From contig NZ_LMKN01000008.1 of NCBI RefSeq assembly GCF_001421535.1, positions 1 to 64,000 of the forward strand: 64,000 bases of DNA. Direction: 5' to 3'. The stretch comes from Sphingomonas sp. Leaf20 (GTDB lineage: Bacteria; Pseudomonadota; Alphaproteobacteria; Sphingomonadales; Sphingomonadaceae). Below, one piece after another: positions 41,801-50,241 of this stretch; position 1 is the stretch's first letter; every line of letters starts with the position of its first letter. Under the pieces are notes generated by a model. That model had not been told where the DNA came from, did not search any database, and saw nothing but the letters and a program-made list of their open reading frames with translations. The position numbers and the translations under genes are program-made.

Positions 41801-42041
41801 TCGAGGCGAAGTAGCGAAGGTTGTCGATCCCCTTCATCTGCTGCTCGATGATCTGCGTCGTCGTGTTCTCGAGCGTCTGCGCGTCGGCGCCCGGATAGGA
41901 CGTCGCGACCGTCACCTTGGGCGCGGCGATCTCGGGGAACTGCGCGATCGGCAGCGACCGGATCGCGAGGACGCCGGCCATCATCAGGATGATCGCGATG
42001 ACCCATGCGAAGATGGGTCTATCGATGAAATAGCGTGACAT
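38871..42041 (-). CDS. RND multidrug efflux permease (HAE-1 family)
   Basis: A 1056-residue inner-membrane proton/drug antiporter of the AcrB/MexB type. The start MSRYFIDRPIFAWVIAIILM is the usual first helix. Twelve membrane helices and two large periplasmic loops are present. The proton-relay aspartates are in GLLVDDAIVVVENVERL (helix 4). GAVLAAMIAGLNNDIYLQVG and GVAAKNAILIVEFAEE mark the second half. The adaptor gene ends 6 bases upstream and the channel gene starts 5 bases downstream, so the whole pump is one operon. Confidence 0.96.
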   Translation of the reverse strand: MSRYFIDRPIFAWVIAIILMMAGVLAIRSLPIAQFPEIAAPKVTVATSYPGADAQTLENTTTQIIEQQMKGIDNLRYFASTSDGAGNLAITLTFEQGTDADIAQVQVQNKLQQATPLLPQEVQQAGLRVTKATANFLLVIAAYSQDGSHDQVDLGDLIASKLQDPLSRIKGVGDTQVFGAQYSMRIWVDPFKMSNLGVTVTDITSALTAQNAQVSAGQVGSLPAVKGQALNATVTAQSRLQTPDQFRQIIIRSATGGATVRLADVARVEMGSENYSFQARYNGKQAAGFGVKLAPGANALDTVTLVKAEVEKIAKQFPADVKIAYPVDNSTFVRLSVEQVVHTLIEAIVLVFLVMFLFLQNFRATLIPTIAVPVVLLGSLAVLQVAGFTINTLTLFGMVLAIGLLVDDAIVVVENVERLIQEEGLSPKEAAKKSMDEISGALIGIGLVLSAVFLPMAFFSGSTGVIFRQFSITIVSSMVLSVLVALILTPALCATILKPTKHDHGDKKGFFGWFNRTFDTGVAKYGNGLRRVEKGWVRTMIIYAVIVAGMLFVFLRLPSGFLPEEDQGLMFAQVSMPTGTTMEETARTMDKLRDHFLVDEKANIAGIFTISGFGFVGQGQNVGLAFIQLKPWEDREGDANTVAAVAQRANQALAGIRAGMVIGFVPPAVQELGNANGFDFMLKDNAGVGHDKLLEARNMLLGMASQDKRLMQVRPNGLEDAPQLKLNVDQAQAGALGLSQADINTTVSTAFGGSYINDFIDRGRVKKVFVQADAPFRTSPADLGNFYVRGASNAMTPLSSFATTNWTYGPARLERYNGVASFEIMGSPAPGVSSGTAIKAMEEMAAKLPPGIGYEWTGLSYEEQLSGGQAGYVYALSLLIVFLCLAALYESWSIPIAVLLVVPLGVLGAVLAAMIAGLNNDIYLQVGLITTIGVAAKNAILIVEFAEEKMADGMNAADAAVEAAKLRLRPILMTSFAFIFGVLPLALSSGAGAGGQNAIGWAVVGGMLSATVLAIFFVPLFFLLVKRLFKQDKPAKNATNDHRDGDTPHDQRPQEA

Positions 42042-42047
42042 AAGCGG

Positions 42048-43286
42048 TTACTTCCCGGCCTGCGCGGCCGAATTGCCGTTCGTGTTGCCGCCTGCGGCCG
42101 CGTCCGAGCCGGCGCCGCCCTTCGACGCGCCGCCCGCGGGGACGGTGACCTGCTGCGGCTTGCCGACCTTGACGGTGGTGCCCGGGCGCAGGTTCAGCAG
42201 CCCCTCGACGATCAGCTTGTCGCCGGGTTTCAGGCCGCTGGTGACGATCCACTTGTCGCCGATCACGCGGTCCGTGGTAACGGTCCGCTGCTCGACCTTG
42301 TTCTGCGCGTTGACCACCATCGCGGTCGCGTTGCCGCGTGGATCGCGGGTGATGCCTTCCTGTGGCGCCATGATCGCCTGGGTGCGCACACCCTCGACCA
42401 GCTTGGCACGCACGTACATGCCCGGAAGCAGGATCCCATTGGGATTGGGGAAGCTCGCGCGCAGCGTCACCGCGCCCGTCGCCGGATCGACCGTGACTTC
42501 GGCGAACTGGAGGCGCCCCTCGATTGGATAGGTCTGCCCGTTGGGAAGCAGCAGCTGGACGCGCGCGCTGCCATCGCCGCGGGTGACCCCGCCCGACGCC
42601 ATCGCCGCTTTCAGGTCAAGCAACTGCGCCGCCGACTGCGTGACGTCGACATAGACGGTGTCGGTACGCTGGATCGTCGCGAGTGGATCGGTCTGGCCGG
42701 TCTGAACGAGTGCGCCGACGGTCACCAGCGAACGGCCGATCCGACCCGAAATCGGCGCCTTGATCCGCGTGAAGTTCAGGTTGACGCGCGCGGCTTCGAC
42801 CGAAGCGCGCTGCGCTGCAACATTGGCGCGCGCCTGCTGCGCGGAGGCGGTGGCGTTGTCCGCCTCCTGCTTGCTGACGGCGTTCAGCGTGACGAGCTCG
42901 CCGTATCGGCGGGCCTGCTGGCTGGTTGCGTTGATCTGCGACTGCGCGGCGCCGAGCTGCCCCTGCGCGGTGCCCAACTGCGCGCGATAAGGCGCGTCCT
43001 CGATCTGGTAGAGCGTCTGACCGGCGCGAACGAGCGCGCCTTCGGTGAACAGCCGGCTGCGGATCACGCCACTGACCTGCGGACGGACTTCCGACGTCTC
43101 GACGGCCGCAATACGGCCGGGAAGCTCGGTCGTGAGCGTCACCGAGTCCTGCGCGACCGTGACGACGCCCACGGTCGGCGTCGGCGGTGGCGGGGGCGCC
43201 GGCTCGCTGCATGCCATCACGAGGGCAAGCGCCCCGAGAGCTACCGAACCCTTGATGTCCAATCGACGCATATTCCGCTTTCCCAT
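42048..43286 (-). CDS. RND efflux periplasmic adaptor lipoprotein
   Basis: A 412-residue membrane-fusion protein of the AcrA type. The lipobox LALVMAC places the acylated Cys about 26 residues in, followed by a proline run (EPAPPPPPTPTVG). The barrel-sandwich halves are ELPGRIAAVETSEVRPQVSG and TRIKAPISGRIGRSLVTVGA, around a coiled-coil hairpin rich in Gln/Ala (QLGTAQGQLGAAQSQ). The low-complexity C-terminus (GGASKGGAGSDAAAGG) is unusual in length. GGGAG precedes the ATG. First gene of the pump operon. Confidence 0.94.
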   Translation of the reverse strand: MGKRNMRRLDIKGSVALGALALVMACSEPAPPPPPTPTVGVVTVAQDSVTLTTELPGRIAAVETSEVRPQVSGVIRSRLFTEGALVRAGQTLYQIEDAPYRAQLGTAQGQLGAAQSQINATSQQARRYGELVTLNAVSKQEADNATASAQQARANVAAQRASVEAARVNLNFTRIKAPISGRIGRSLVTVGALVQTGQTDPLATIQRTDTVYVDVTQSAAQLLDLKAAMASGGVTRGDGSARVQLLLPNGQTYPIEGRLQFAEVTVDPATGAVTLRASFPNPNGILLPGMYVRAKLVEGVRTQAIMAPQEGITRDPRGNATAMVVNAQNKVEQRTVTTDRVIGDKWIVTSGLKPGDKLIVEGLLNLRPGTTVKVGKPQQVTVPAGGASKGGAGSDAAAGGNTNGNSAAQAGK

Positions 43287-43320
43287 TCGCTCGCTCCCAC
43301 CAACGGGTGCAACCGCACGC

Positions 43321-43340
43321 CGGAATGAACGTTCATTCCG
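43321..43340. promoter_or_regulatory. TetR operator, perfect 20-bp palindrome
   Basis: CGGAATGAACGTTCATTCCG is a perfect palindrome centred in the 118-base gap between the pump operon and the TetR gene. It overlaps the -35 position of a rightward promoter with -10 TATGAT (43354-43359). It also lies downstream of a leftward -35 TTGACC (43378-43373). Binding would repress both the pump and the regulator. Confidence 0.8.
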
Positions 43341-43404
43341 CTTGCGTGGCCGCTATGATTGTGCGAACGCCGGGTCAAGCAAAAAAACCTTTTGGAGTGG
43401 CGTA

Positions 43405-43989
43405 TTGGGTGCAGTGCAACATGAGAGCGCAGGGCAGAAGCGGATCGTCGACGCGGCGCGGCACCTTTATGCCACCAAGGGCTTTCACCGGACATCGATG
43501 GCAGAACTCGCGGCGGCAGCGGATGTCAGCGTTGGCCTGATCTATCGCCTGTTCACCGACAAGAATGCGCTCATCAAGGCGCTCGTTCTTGAGGACTCCG
43601 AGGCCAAGGAGGCGGAGTTGCGTGCCTTGACGGACGACGTGACCTCGGGGCGGGTGACGATCGAGGCCGGGTTCGAACATCTTGCCCGACACGCGCTTGC
43701 CAAGGGGGACGAGGCGCTGTCGTTCGACATCATGGCGGAGGCGCACCGCAACAGCGACGTCGCCGATACGATCGCGACGCTGTGTCTGGGGTTCCGCTCG
43801 GTCGTTCGCGAGCTGGCGTGCGTCGCCAATCCGTTGCTGACGTCCGAGGCCCTGGACGGCGCCGAGGAGCTCGTGCTGGCGTTCATGTTCGGGCTTGGTC
43901 ATCGCACGCTGTCGCGACCGCGTCTGTCGGAAGTCGAGACCGCGAGGATCACCAGCCAGATGATCATCGCCGCCTTGAAGGCCCTGTAG
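43405..43989 (+). CDS. TetR/AcrR-family repressor of the RND pump
   Basis: A 194-residue one-component regulator. The N-terminal helix-turn-helix reads IVDAARHLYATKGFHRTSMAELAAAADVSVGLIYRLFTDK. The C-terminal helices form the ligand pocket and dimer face. No ATG lies in a suitable place; TTG at 43405 has GGAG eight bases before it and is the best start, with GTG at 43414 as alternative. It diverges from the adaptor-permease-channel operon across the 20-bp palindrome and is its likely local repressor. Confidence 0.9.
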   Translation: MGAVQHESAGQKRIVDAARHLYATKGFHRTSMAELAAAADVSVGLIYRLFTDKNALIKALVLEDSEAKEAELRALTDDVTSGRVTIEAGFEHLARHALAKGDEALSFDIMAEAHRNSDVADTIATLCLGFRSVVRELACVANPLLTSEALDGAEELVLAFMFGLGHRTLSRPRLSEVETARITSQMIIAALKAL

Positions 43990-44077
43990 GCGCACGAATC
44001 ATCCCGTCTCGCCGCGCGATCGGCAGTGGGATCCACCGCGTTTCCAGACCGGCGGGTCCGAGCCGCAGCCGGCGATG

Positions 44078-44106
44078 TTGCACTGCGGCGCGCGACGTTC
44101 GATAAT
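44078..44106 (+). promoter_or_regulatory. opgG promoter predicting a leaderless transcript
   Basis: TTGCAC (44078-44083), a 17-base spacer and GATAAT (44101-44106) form a near-consensus sigma-70 promoter. The ATG of opgG begins 7 bases after the -10, at the expected start of transcription, so the mRNA would have no leader. Confidence 0.6.
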
Positions 44107-44112
44107 GCCGGG

Positions 44113-45645
44113 ATGAGCAAAACCAGCCGACGCGACATCATCCTGGCGCTTGGCGCCTTGGGCATCCTGCCAGGCGCAGCGCGCGCGCAGACCCGCACGC
44201 GGCGTCAGGCGCAGCCGGGACGCGGCAAGGTCGAGCCCTTCTCCTGGGACTTGCTCAAGGCGCGCGCTGCGGCGCTCGCCAGCCAGCCCTATCGTGCGCC
44301 CGCGAAAGTCGCGGCGGCGGAGGCGATCGATTACGATGCGGTCGGATCGATTACCTACAAGCCTGACAGGACGTTGGCGGGGGGGATCCGGTTGTTCCCG
44401 CTCGGCCGTTACGCACCGACGCCCGTTGCGATCCATATCGTCGAGGGCGGGCAGGCGCGTGCCGTCGATTTTGCCCCCGACCTGTTCCAGGCGACCGCCG
44501 GACACCACGCGGCGCTGGGGCTCGCCGGGTTCCGCGCGGTTTCGCCGGACGGCAAGAGCGACTGGATGGCGTACATCGGCGCGTCCTATTTCCGCACCGC
44601 CGGCTCGCAGGATCAATATGGCCTGTCCGCACGCGGCATCGCGATCGACACCGGGATCGACGGCAAGGAGGAATTCCCCGCCTTTACCGCCTTCTGGATC
44701 GAGCCGAACGGCGCGCAGGCCTATACGATCTATGCGCTGCTCGATGGGCCGAGCGTGACGGGCGCCTACCGGTTCCTCTGTCGTCACACGGCCGGGTCCG
44801 GCGCCGCTGGTGGCGTGGTGCAGGACGTGTCGTCGACGATCACGTTGCGCAAGGACGTCGCGCGGCTCGGCATCGCGCCTGCGACGAGCATGTTCTGGTA
44901 CGGCGAGGGCAACCGTGCAGCCGCAGTCGACTGGCGACCCGAGATCCACGACTCGGACGGGCTCGCCATGGCGAGCGGGTCGGGGGAGCGGATCTGGCGA
45001 CCGCTCGACAATCCCGCCACCCCGACGCTCGACAGTTTCCAGGACAGCAATCCGCGTGGTTTCGGGCTGATCCAGCGCGACCGCGCGTTCGATCATTATC
45101 AGGACGACGGCGCATTCTACGACCGGCGCCCCAATTTGTGGGTCGAGCCCAAGGGCGACTGGGGCAAGGGCGCGGTGACGCTGTACGCGTTTCCGACCGC
45201 AAGCGAGACGGTCGACAATGTCGCGGCGTTCTGGGTCCCCGCAGCGCCTGCCAAGGCGGGTCAGACGCTGACGTTCGACTATCGCCTGACCTGGGCGTCG
45301 CGCGACGCCTCCGTCGCGGCGGCGGCGCATGTGGTGGACACGTGGCGCGGTGCCGCGGGTCGGCCCGGCTCGGCACCCACCGCGGGCGCGCGCAAGCTGG
45401 TCGTCGATTTCGTCGGTACGACGCTGGCCGGGCTCGACCGGTCGAGCGGCGTGACCGCGCAGGTCGACGTCGGGCGTGGTCGCGTGCTGGCCAATGCCGC
45501 CTATCCCGTCGTCGGCCAGCCCAATCGCTGGCGCGTCACCGTCGATATCGAGCCCGAGCGGGGTGCGATCGCCGATGTCCGGCTGTATTTGAAGCGCGGC
45601 ACCCTGTCGCTGAGCGAAACGCTGCTGACACAGATCGGGGCCTGA
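44113..45645 (+). CDS. opgG: Periplasmic glucan biosynthesis protein OpgG/OpgD
   Basis: A 510-residue exported protein needed for osmoregulated periplasmic glucans. The N-terminus SKTSRRDIILALGALGILPG holds a twin-arginine signal, as in OpgD, followed by cleavage near ARAQ. The mature part has the family sequences PFSWDLLKARAAALA, YKPDRTLAGGIRLFPLG, RDRAFDHYQDDGAFYDRRPN and WVEPKGDWGKGAVTLY. GLSARGIAIDTG is also typical. One base separates it from opgH. No ribosome-binding site is positioned before the ATG, in keeping with a leaderless mRNA. OpgG and OpgD cannot be told apart from sequence alone here. Confidence 0.9.
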   Translation: MSKTSRRDIILALGALGILPGAARAQTRTRRQAQPGRGKVEPFSWDLLKARAAALASQPYRAPAKVAAAEAIDYDAVGSITYKPDRTLAGGIRLFPLGRYAPTPVAIHIVEGGQARAVDFAPDLFQATAGHHAALGLAGFRAVSPDGKSDWMAYIGASYFRTAGSQDQYGLSARGIAIDTGIDGKEEFPAFTAFWIEPNGAQAYTIYALLDGPSVTGAYRFLCRHTAGSGAAGGVVQDVSSTITLRKDVARLGIAPATSMFWYGEGNRAAAVDWRPEIHDSDGLAMASGSGERIWRPLDNPATPTLDSFQDSNPRGFGLIQRDRAFDHYQDDGAFYDRRPNLWVEPKGDWGKGAVTLYAFPTASETVDNVAAFWVPAAPAKAGQTLTFDYRLTWASRDASVAAAAHVVDTWRGAAGRPGSAPTAGARKLVVDFVGTTLAGLDRSSGVTAQVDVGRGRVLANAAYPVVGQPNRWRVTVDIEPERGAIADVRLYLKRGTLSLSETLLTQIGA

Positions 45646-45646
45646 C

Positions 45647-47563
45647 ATGCCCGACCCCGCCCCTGACGCCGCCCCTGACCCTGGCGCCCCTGACCCTGCC
45701 GCCCCGCCGGTTTCTTCGCGCGATGCGGCACGCCAATTGCCGCCCGATGCGCCGATCGCGATGCCCATCCAGGATTTTCGCGCGATGGGGGCGGGGGGGG
45801 GACCGCTAGCGGCAACGGACGACGCGATGGGTGGCGCCGCGACCGCGCGCAGCGTCGTGACATCGCCCGAGGGGATGCTGTCGCGACGTCTGCTGCTGTT
45901 CCTGCTGACCAGCCTGATCGCGACCACCGCATCGGCTGCGGTGCAGGATTCGCTGCTCGGCGACGGGATCGACCTGTGGGACGTCGCGTTGCTCGCGTTG
46001 TTCTTCCCGCTGTTCGGCTGGATCGCGTTTGGGTTCCTGACCTCGCTGATCGGGTTCATCCTGCTGATGACGGGCATGCACCCCGGGTTCGTGCCCGCAC
46101 CACGCAACCGCGGCAACCTGATCGGGAAGACCGCCGTGCTCGTGCCGATCTACAACGAGGATGTGGACGCGGTGTTCGGCCGGATCGCGCGGATGATGCA
46201 CGACGTCGACGCAGCGGGCGAGGCGGGCAGTTTCGCGTTCTTCGTCCTGAGCGACTCGGGCGAGGATGCCGAGCCGCGCGAACGCGCGGCCTGGGCGATG
46301 CTGGCGGCGCGCTCGCAGGTGCCGCTGCACTACCGGCGACGGACCGCCAACGTCGCGCGCAAGCCCGGCAACGTCGCCGACTGGGTCAGCCGGTTCGGCG
46401 GCGCCTATGACCATATGATGATGCTCGACGCGGACAGCCTGATGAGCGCCGAGGCGATGATCGGCATGGCGCAGGTCATGGAAAGCCGGCCGTCGGTCGG
46501 GCTGTTGCAGACCGTCCCGACCATCTACGGTGGCACGACGCTGTTCCAGCGCTGGATGCAGTTCAACAGCCGGCTCTACGGGCCGATCTCGACCGCCGGG
46601 CTGGTATGGTGGTCGGGTGCCGAGGCGAGCTTCTGGGGGCATAACGCGATGATCCGCACGCGCGCCTTCGCCGAGAGTTGCGGTCTGCCCGTGCTGCCGG
46701 GCGCTGCGCCCTTCGGCGGGGCGATCATGAGCCACGACATGGTCGAGGCGGCGCTGCTGCGCCGGCGTGGCTGGGCGGTGCACCTGATCATGATCGACGA
46801 CAGCTATGAGGAGTTTCCGCCGACGCTGATCGACATGGCGGTGCGCGACCGGCGCTGGGCGCAGGGCAATATCCAGCATCTGCAGCTGCTGAATTCGGAT
46901 GGCTTTCACTGGGTCAATCGGCTGCAGCTGCTGATCGGCGCCTCGGCCTATATGACGTCGCCCGCATGGCTGGTGCTGATCCTGACGACGATCGCGCAGG
47001 CGTTCGCGGGGGAAAGCAAGCTGGTCGAGGCGACGACGTCCGCGCGCGTGCTGGCGATGACGGTGGTGCTGCTGTTCGGGCCCAAGCTGCTCGGGATCAT
47101 CTGGGCGGTGTCGGACACGGCGCGGCGCGAAGCCTTCGGTGGCGCGCGTGCGATCATCTCCTCGACGCTGGCCGAGATCCCGCTGTCGATGCTGTCCGCG
47201 CCGATCATCATGCTCACGCAGACGATGGACCTGATCAGCATCTTCCGTGGGCAGCCGTCGGGATGGAACCCGCAGAACCGCGACCGCGACGGGCTAACGA
47301 TCCGCGCCGTCCTGCCGCGCTACCGGTGGCATCTGGTTGCGGGCGTTGCGCTGCTCGCGCTGTCACCCGCCGTGCCGGTGACCGCGCTGTGGCTGGCGCC
47401 GGTGACGCTGGGGCTGTTGCTGTCGCCGTGGCTGGCGAGCTGGACCGCGAGCAATGCGGCCGGCGAGGCGGCGATGCGCCATGGCCTGTTCCAGGTACCG
47501 CGCACCGGGATCGACCAGTTGCCCGCGACCGAGGCTTCGGCGCTGCGGGCGATTGCGCACTAG
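45647..47563 (+). CDS. opgH: Glucan biosynthesis glucosyltransferase OpgH
   Basis: An inner-membrane GT2 enzyme of 638 residues that makes and exports the beta-glucan backbone. The N-terminus is Pro/Asp/Ala-rich (PDPAPDAAPDPGAPDPAAPP). Membrane helices at about 80-140 precede the catalytic domain. The catalytic motifs are VPIYNEDVDAVF, SDSGEDAEPRERAAW, MLDADSLMSAEAM and the RRWAQGNIQH (QxxRW-like) motif. Helices for a translocation channel follow. It is about 200 residues shorter than E. coli OpgH, mostly in the cytoplasmic ends. Coupled to opgG. Confidence 0.93.
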   Translation: MPDPAPDAAPDPGAPDPAAPPVSSRDAARQLPPDAPIAMPIQDFRAMGAGGGPLAATDDAMGGAATARSVVTSPEGMLSRRLLLFLLTSLIATTASAAVQDSLLGDGIDLWDVALLALFFPLFGWIAFGFLTSLIGFILLMTGMHPGFVPAPRNRGNLIGKTAVLVPIYNEDVDAVFGRIARMMHDVDAAGEAGSFAFFVLSDSGEDAEPRERAAWAMLAARSQVPLHYRRRTANVARKPGNVADWVSRFGGAYDHMMMLDADSLMSAEAMIGMAQVMESRPSVGLLQTVPTIYGGTTLFQRWMQFNSRLYGPISTAGLVWWSGAEASFWGHNAMIRTRAFAESCGLPVLPGAAPFGGAIMSHDMVEAALLRRRGWAVHLIMIDDSYEEFPPTLIDMAVRDRRWAQGNIQHLQLLNSDGFHWVNRLQLLIGASAYMTSPAWLVLILTTIAQAFAGESKLVEATTSARVLAMTVVLLFGPKLLGIIWAVSDTARREAFGGARAIISSTLAEIPLSMLSAPIIMLTQTMDLISIFRGQPSGWNPQNRDRDGLTIRAVLPRYRWHLVAGVALLALSPAVPVTALWLAPVTLGLLLSPWLASWTASNAAGEAAMRHGLFQVPRTGIDQLPATEASALRAIAH

Positions 47564-47648
47564 CCCGCCTCGGCGCCCCGCTGGGGGGTGGTCTTCAGTC
47601 GGAGTCGGGCGGGTGGAGTGTCCGGCCGATCGGCGGGACGGAATAAGA

Positions 47649-47723
<75 letters not shown>

Positions 47724-47754
47724 ACTCGCCGACATCGCTGCCGGCGGAGTGGGG

Positions 47755-47783
47755 CTAAGAGACGAGGGCGGCGCGATTGTCAA
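47755..47783 (-). promoter_or_regulatory. tRNA-Thr promoter candidate
   Basis: On the minus strand TTGACA (47783-47778), a 17-base spacer and TCTTAG (47760-47755) lie about 31 bases before the tRNA 5' end. The same -35 and spacing are found before tRNA-Leu. Confidence 0.4.
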
Positions 47784-47812
47784 GGCACGGTGCGGCAATA
47801 TAGGGCGTAATT

Positions 47813-47950
47813 ATGGATATGCGGGATCAGAAGGCCGCCGAAAAGGCGGAGCGAATGGCGGCGGCGCTGCGCGAGAACCTGCGGCGGCGCAAGGCGCAGG
47901 CGCGCGCCGCCGCGGCCGAACCCACGCCGAAGGCCGCGACCGAAGACTAG
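47813..47950 (+). CDS. Small basic/acidic helical protein, unknown
   Basis: A 45-codon reading frame from ATG to TAG. It begins MDMRDQKAAEKAERMAAALR and continues with NLRRRKAQARAAAA, ending PTPKAATED. It would be a highly charged helix. Similar short proteins with ALRxNLRRRKAQAR are, from memory, common in alphaproteobacteria, often close to a tRNA or a wall gene; function is unknown. The codon use (GC-rich third positions) matches real genes here. It lies between tRNA-Thr and aminopeptidase P, 4 bases from the latter's stop. Confidence 0.65.
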   Translation: MDMRDQKAAEKAERMAAALRENLRRRKAQARAAAAEPTPKAATED

Positions 47951-47954
47951 GGCG

Positions 47955-49790
47955 TCAGCCGATCGGCGCGCATTTTTCGCGCAGCCAGGCCAGATCGTGC
48001 CCCGTCATCTCGGGCGACAGCGTTTCGAACACCTGCGCGTGATAGGCGTTGAGCCACGCGAGTTCGGGCTCCGTGAGCAGCGAGGGTTCGATCAGCGTGC
48101 GCTCGATCGGGCAGAAGGTCAGCGTCTCGAAGCCGAGCATCTCGCGGTCCGCGCCGCGGATGCTGCGCGGTTCGATGAGCAGCAGATTCTCGATCCGGAT
48201 GCCGTATTCGCCCGCCTTGTAATAGCCGGGCTCGTTCGACAGCATCATCCCCGCACGCAGCGGCTCCATCGCCGCGCCACCGGGATAGTTGGGCGAGGCG
48301 ATCCGCTGTGGCCCCTCGTGCACGGCGAGGTACGCGCCGATGCCGTGGCCGGTGCCATGCGCGAAATCGAGCCCCGCCTCCCAGAGCGGGCGCCTTGCAA
48401 ACGCGTCGATCTGGCCGCCGAGCGTGCCGTCGGGGAACACCGCGGTCGCGATCGCGATATGCCCCTTGAGCACGCGGGTGAAGCGGTCGCGGATCTCCTT
48501 GCCCTGTTCGGGTGACAGTGCGCCGATCGGCATGACGCGCGTCACGTCGGTGGTGCCGTCGGCATATTGGCCGCCCGAATCGACCAGATAGAGCTGGCCG
48601 GGCTCGAGGGGGACGTTCGACTCCTCGGTGCAGTGATAGTGCGGGCTCGCGCCGTGCGCGCCGGTCGCGGAGATCGTGTCGAACGACGTGTCCTTCAGCA
48701 GCCCGGTCGCCTCGCGGAACGCGAGCAGCTTCGCGGTGGCGGACAATTCGGTCTGGCTGCCGTCGGCGCAGTCGGTCTCGACCCAGCGCAGGAAGCGCGC
48801 GAGCGCGGCGCCGTCGCGGACCGAGGCGGCGCGGTGGCCGGCAATCTCGACCGGGTTCTTGAGCGCCTTGGCGAGCACGACGGGATCGCGCAGCGCGAGC
48901 ACCTTGGCCCCGCCCGCGGTCAGTGCGTCGGAAATCGCGGCGACGGCGCGCTCTGGATCGGCGGCGACGCGCTTGCCTGCATAGTCATGCAGCGCGGGCT
49001 GGAACGCGGCGCGGTCATGGACGCGGACCGCGTTGCCGAGATGCTGGCGGACGGTATCGTCGAGCTTTTCGGGTGCGACGAACAGGTCGGTGGTGCCGTC
49101 GGCGCCGACGATCGCATAGCTGAGCGCGACGGGAGTGTGGCTGACGTCGTCGCCGCGGATGTTGAGCGTCCAGGCGATCGAATCGAGCGCGGAGAGCACG
49201 ACCGCGTCGGCGCGCTGTTCGGCGAGCCAGTCGGCGATCCGCGCGCGCTTCTCGGCGGACGAAGCGCCGGCGAAATTGTCGGGCTGAATGGTGATTTTGG
49301 CGGGCGAGGGCGCGGGGCGGTCTGTCCAGATCGCGTCGATCGGGTTGGCGTCGACCGCGACGAGCTCAGCCCCGCGATCGGCGAGCACCGCGCTCGCTTC
49401 GGCGACCCAGGCGCTGGTGTGGAGCCACGCGTCATAGCCGATCCGCGCACCCTCGGCGACGTGCGTGCCGAGCCAGGCGGCGACGCTGGTCTGCGGCACG
49501 GGGGCGTAGTCCCAGTGATCGCCGTCGACCTGTTCGCGGACCTGGAGCGTGTAGCGGCCATCGGTGAAGATCGCCGCGCGGTCGGCGAGGACCGCGGCGC
49601 TGCCCGCCGAGCCCTGGAAGCCGGTCAGCCAGCCGAGCCGCTGCGCATAGCCGCCGACATATTCGCTCATATGCTCGTCGGTCAGCGGCACGACGAAGCC
49701 GTCGAGGCCGGCGGTGGCGAGATGGGCGCGGAGCGCGGAGAGACGGTCTGCGAGCGGGGTTGCGAGTCGGGCGGGCGTCGGAGGGGTCAT
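47955..49790 (-). CDS. Xaa-Pro aminopeptidase (M24B)
   Basis: A 611-residue aminopeptidase P that removes N-terminal residues before proline. Two N-terminal creatinase-like domains (about 15-150 and 155-310) lead to the pita-bread catalytic domain. The metal ligands fit the pattern DSGGQYADGTTDVTRV (two Asp), AHGTGHGIGAYLAVHEG (His) and the two Glu of NEPGYY and the C-terminal IRIENLLL. The size with two N-domains resembles the long eukaryote-like aminopeptidase P also found in alphaproteobacteria. It is cytoplasmic, as no signal peptide is present. Confidence 0.92.
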   Translation of the reverse strand: MTPPTPARLATPLADRLSALRAHLATAGLDGFVVPLTDEHMSEYVGGYAQRLGWLTGFQGSAGSAAVLADRAAIFTDGRYTLQVREQVDGDHWDYAPVPQTSVAAWLGTHVAEGARIGYDAWLHTSAWVAEASAVLADRGAELVAVDANPIDAIWTDRPAPSPAKITIQPDNFAGASSAEKRARIADWLAEQRADAVVLSALDSIAWTLNIRGDDVSHTPVALSYAIVGADGTTDLFVAPEKLDDTVRQHLGNAVRVHDRAAFQPALHDYAGKRVAADPERAVAAISDALTAGGAKVLALRDPVVLAKALKNPVEIAGHRAASVRDGAALARFLRWVETDCADGSQTELSATAKLLAFREATGLLKDTSFDTISATGAHGASPHYHCTEESNVPLEPGQLYLVDSGGQYADGTTDVTRVMPIGALSPEQGKEIRDRFTRVLKGHIAIATAVFPDGTLGGQIDAFARRPLWEAGLDFAHGTGHGIGAYLAVHEGPQRIASPNYPGGAAMEPLRAGMMLSNEPGYYKAGEYGIRIENLLLIEPRSIRGADREMLGFETLTFCPIERTLIEPSLLTEPELAWLNAYHAQVFETLSPEMTGHDLAWLREKCAPIG

Positions 49791-50037
49791 GGGGTCTCTC
49801 GTCGGGGCATAAGTTGAGGACGTTGACGCGCTGGACGCATCGCGGTCCGGGTTCTCACGGGGTCGTCGGGCAGATCGGCGCGCGTATGCGCGGGGATCGG
49901 GACGGGGCCGTGACAGGGCATGGCGCGCGTTGTGACAGAAACGCGGCGTGTAGGACAGCGGGCTTTGCTCGCGAGGGGCGGGGGTGTCGCGTCGTTATCC
50001 CGTCCTCCGTCTGCCGCCGCGTCCGCACGCCCTCGCC

Positions 50038-50117
50038 GTCATCCTGACGAAGGTCAGGATCCAGAGCCACGAGCGCTCAGGTTAGCAACCCTGGATCCTG
50101 ACTTTCGTCAGGATGAC
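50038..50117. repeat. Inverted repeat, TCATCCTGA...TCAGGATGA family (copy 2)
   Basis: GTCATCCTGACGAAGGTCAGGATCCAG and CTGGATCCTGACTTTCGTCAGGATGAC flank a 26-base centre. It lies in the 450-base gap between aminopeptidase P and the S9 peptidase, which otherwise holds no convincing gene. Confidence 0.78.
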
Positions 50118-50241
50118 GGGAGGAGGGGGCGGGGATGACGGGGGAGGGGGCGTGGGCCGCGGTTGCCTGCGTCTGGGTGCAGGCGGGGAGGGCCTCTTGC
50201 GTTGGCTTCCGGTCGTCGGGGCGGTAACAGGGGGGATGACC

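Noticed and set aside
38859..42038. 1059-codon frame antisense to the RND permease
   Set aside because: It spans the same length as the permease on the other strand and consists of Asp/His/Arg-rich shadow sequence.
49791..50241. Gene between aminopeptidase P and the S9 peptidase
   Set aside because: Short frames here overlap the repeat at 50038-50117 and give low-complexity Gly/Arg sequences.
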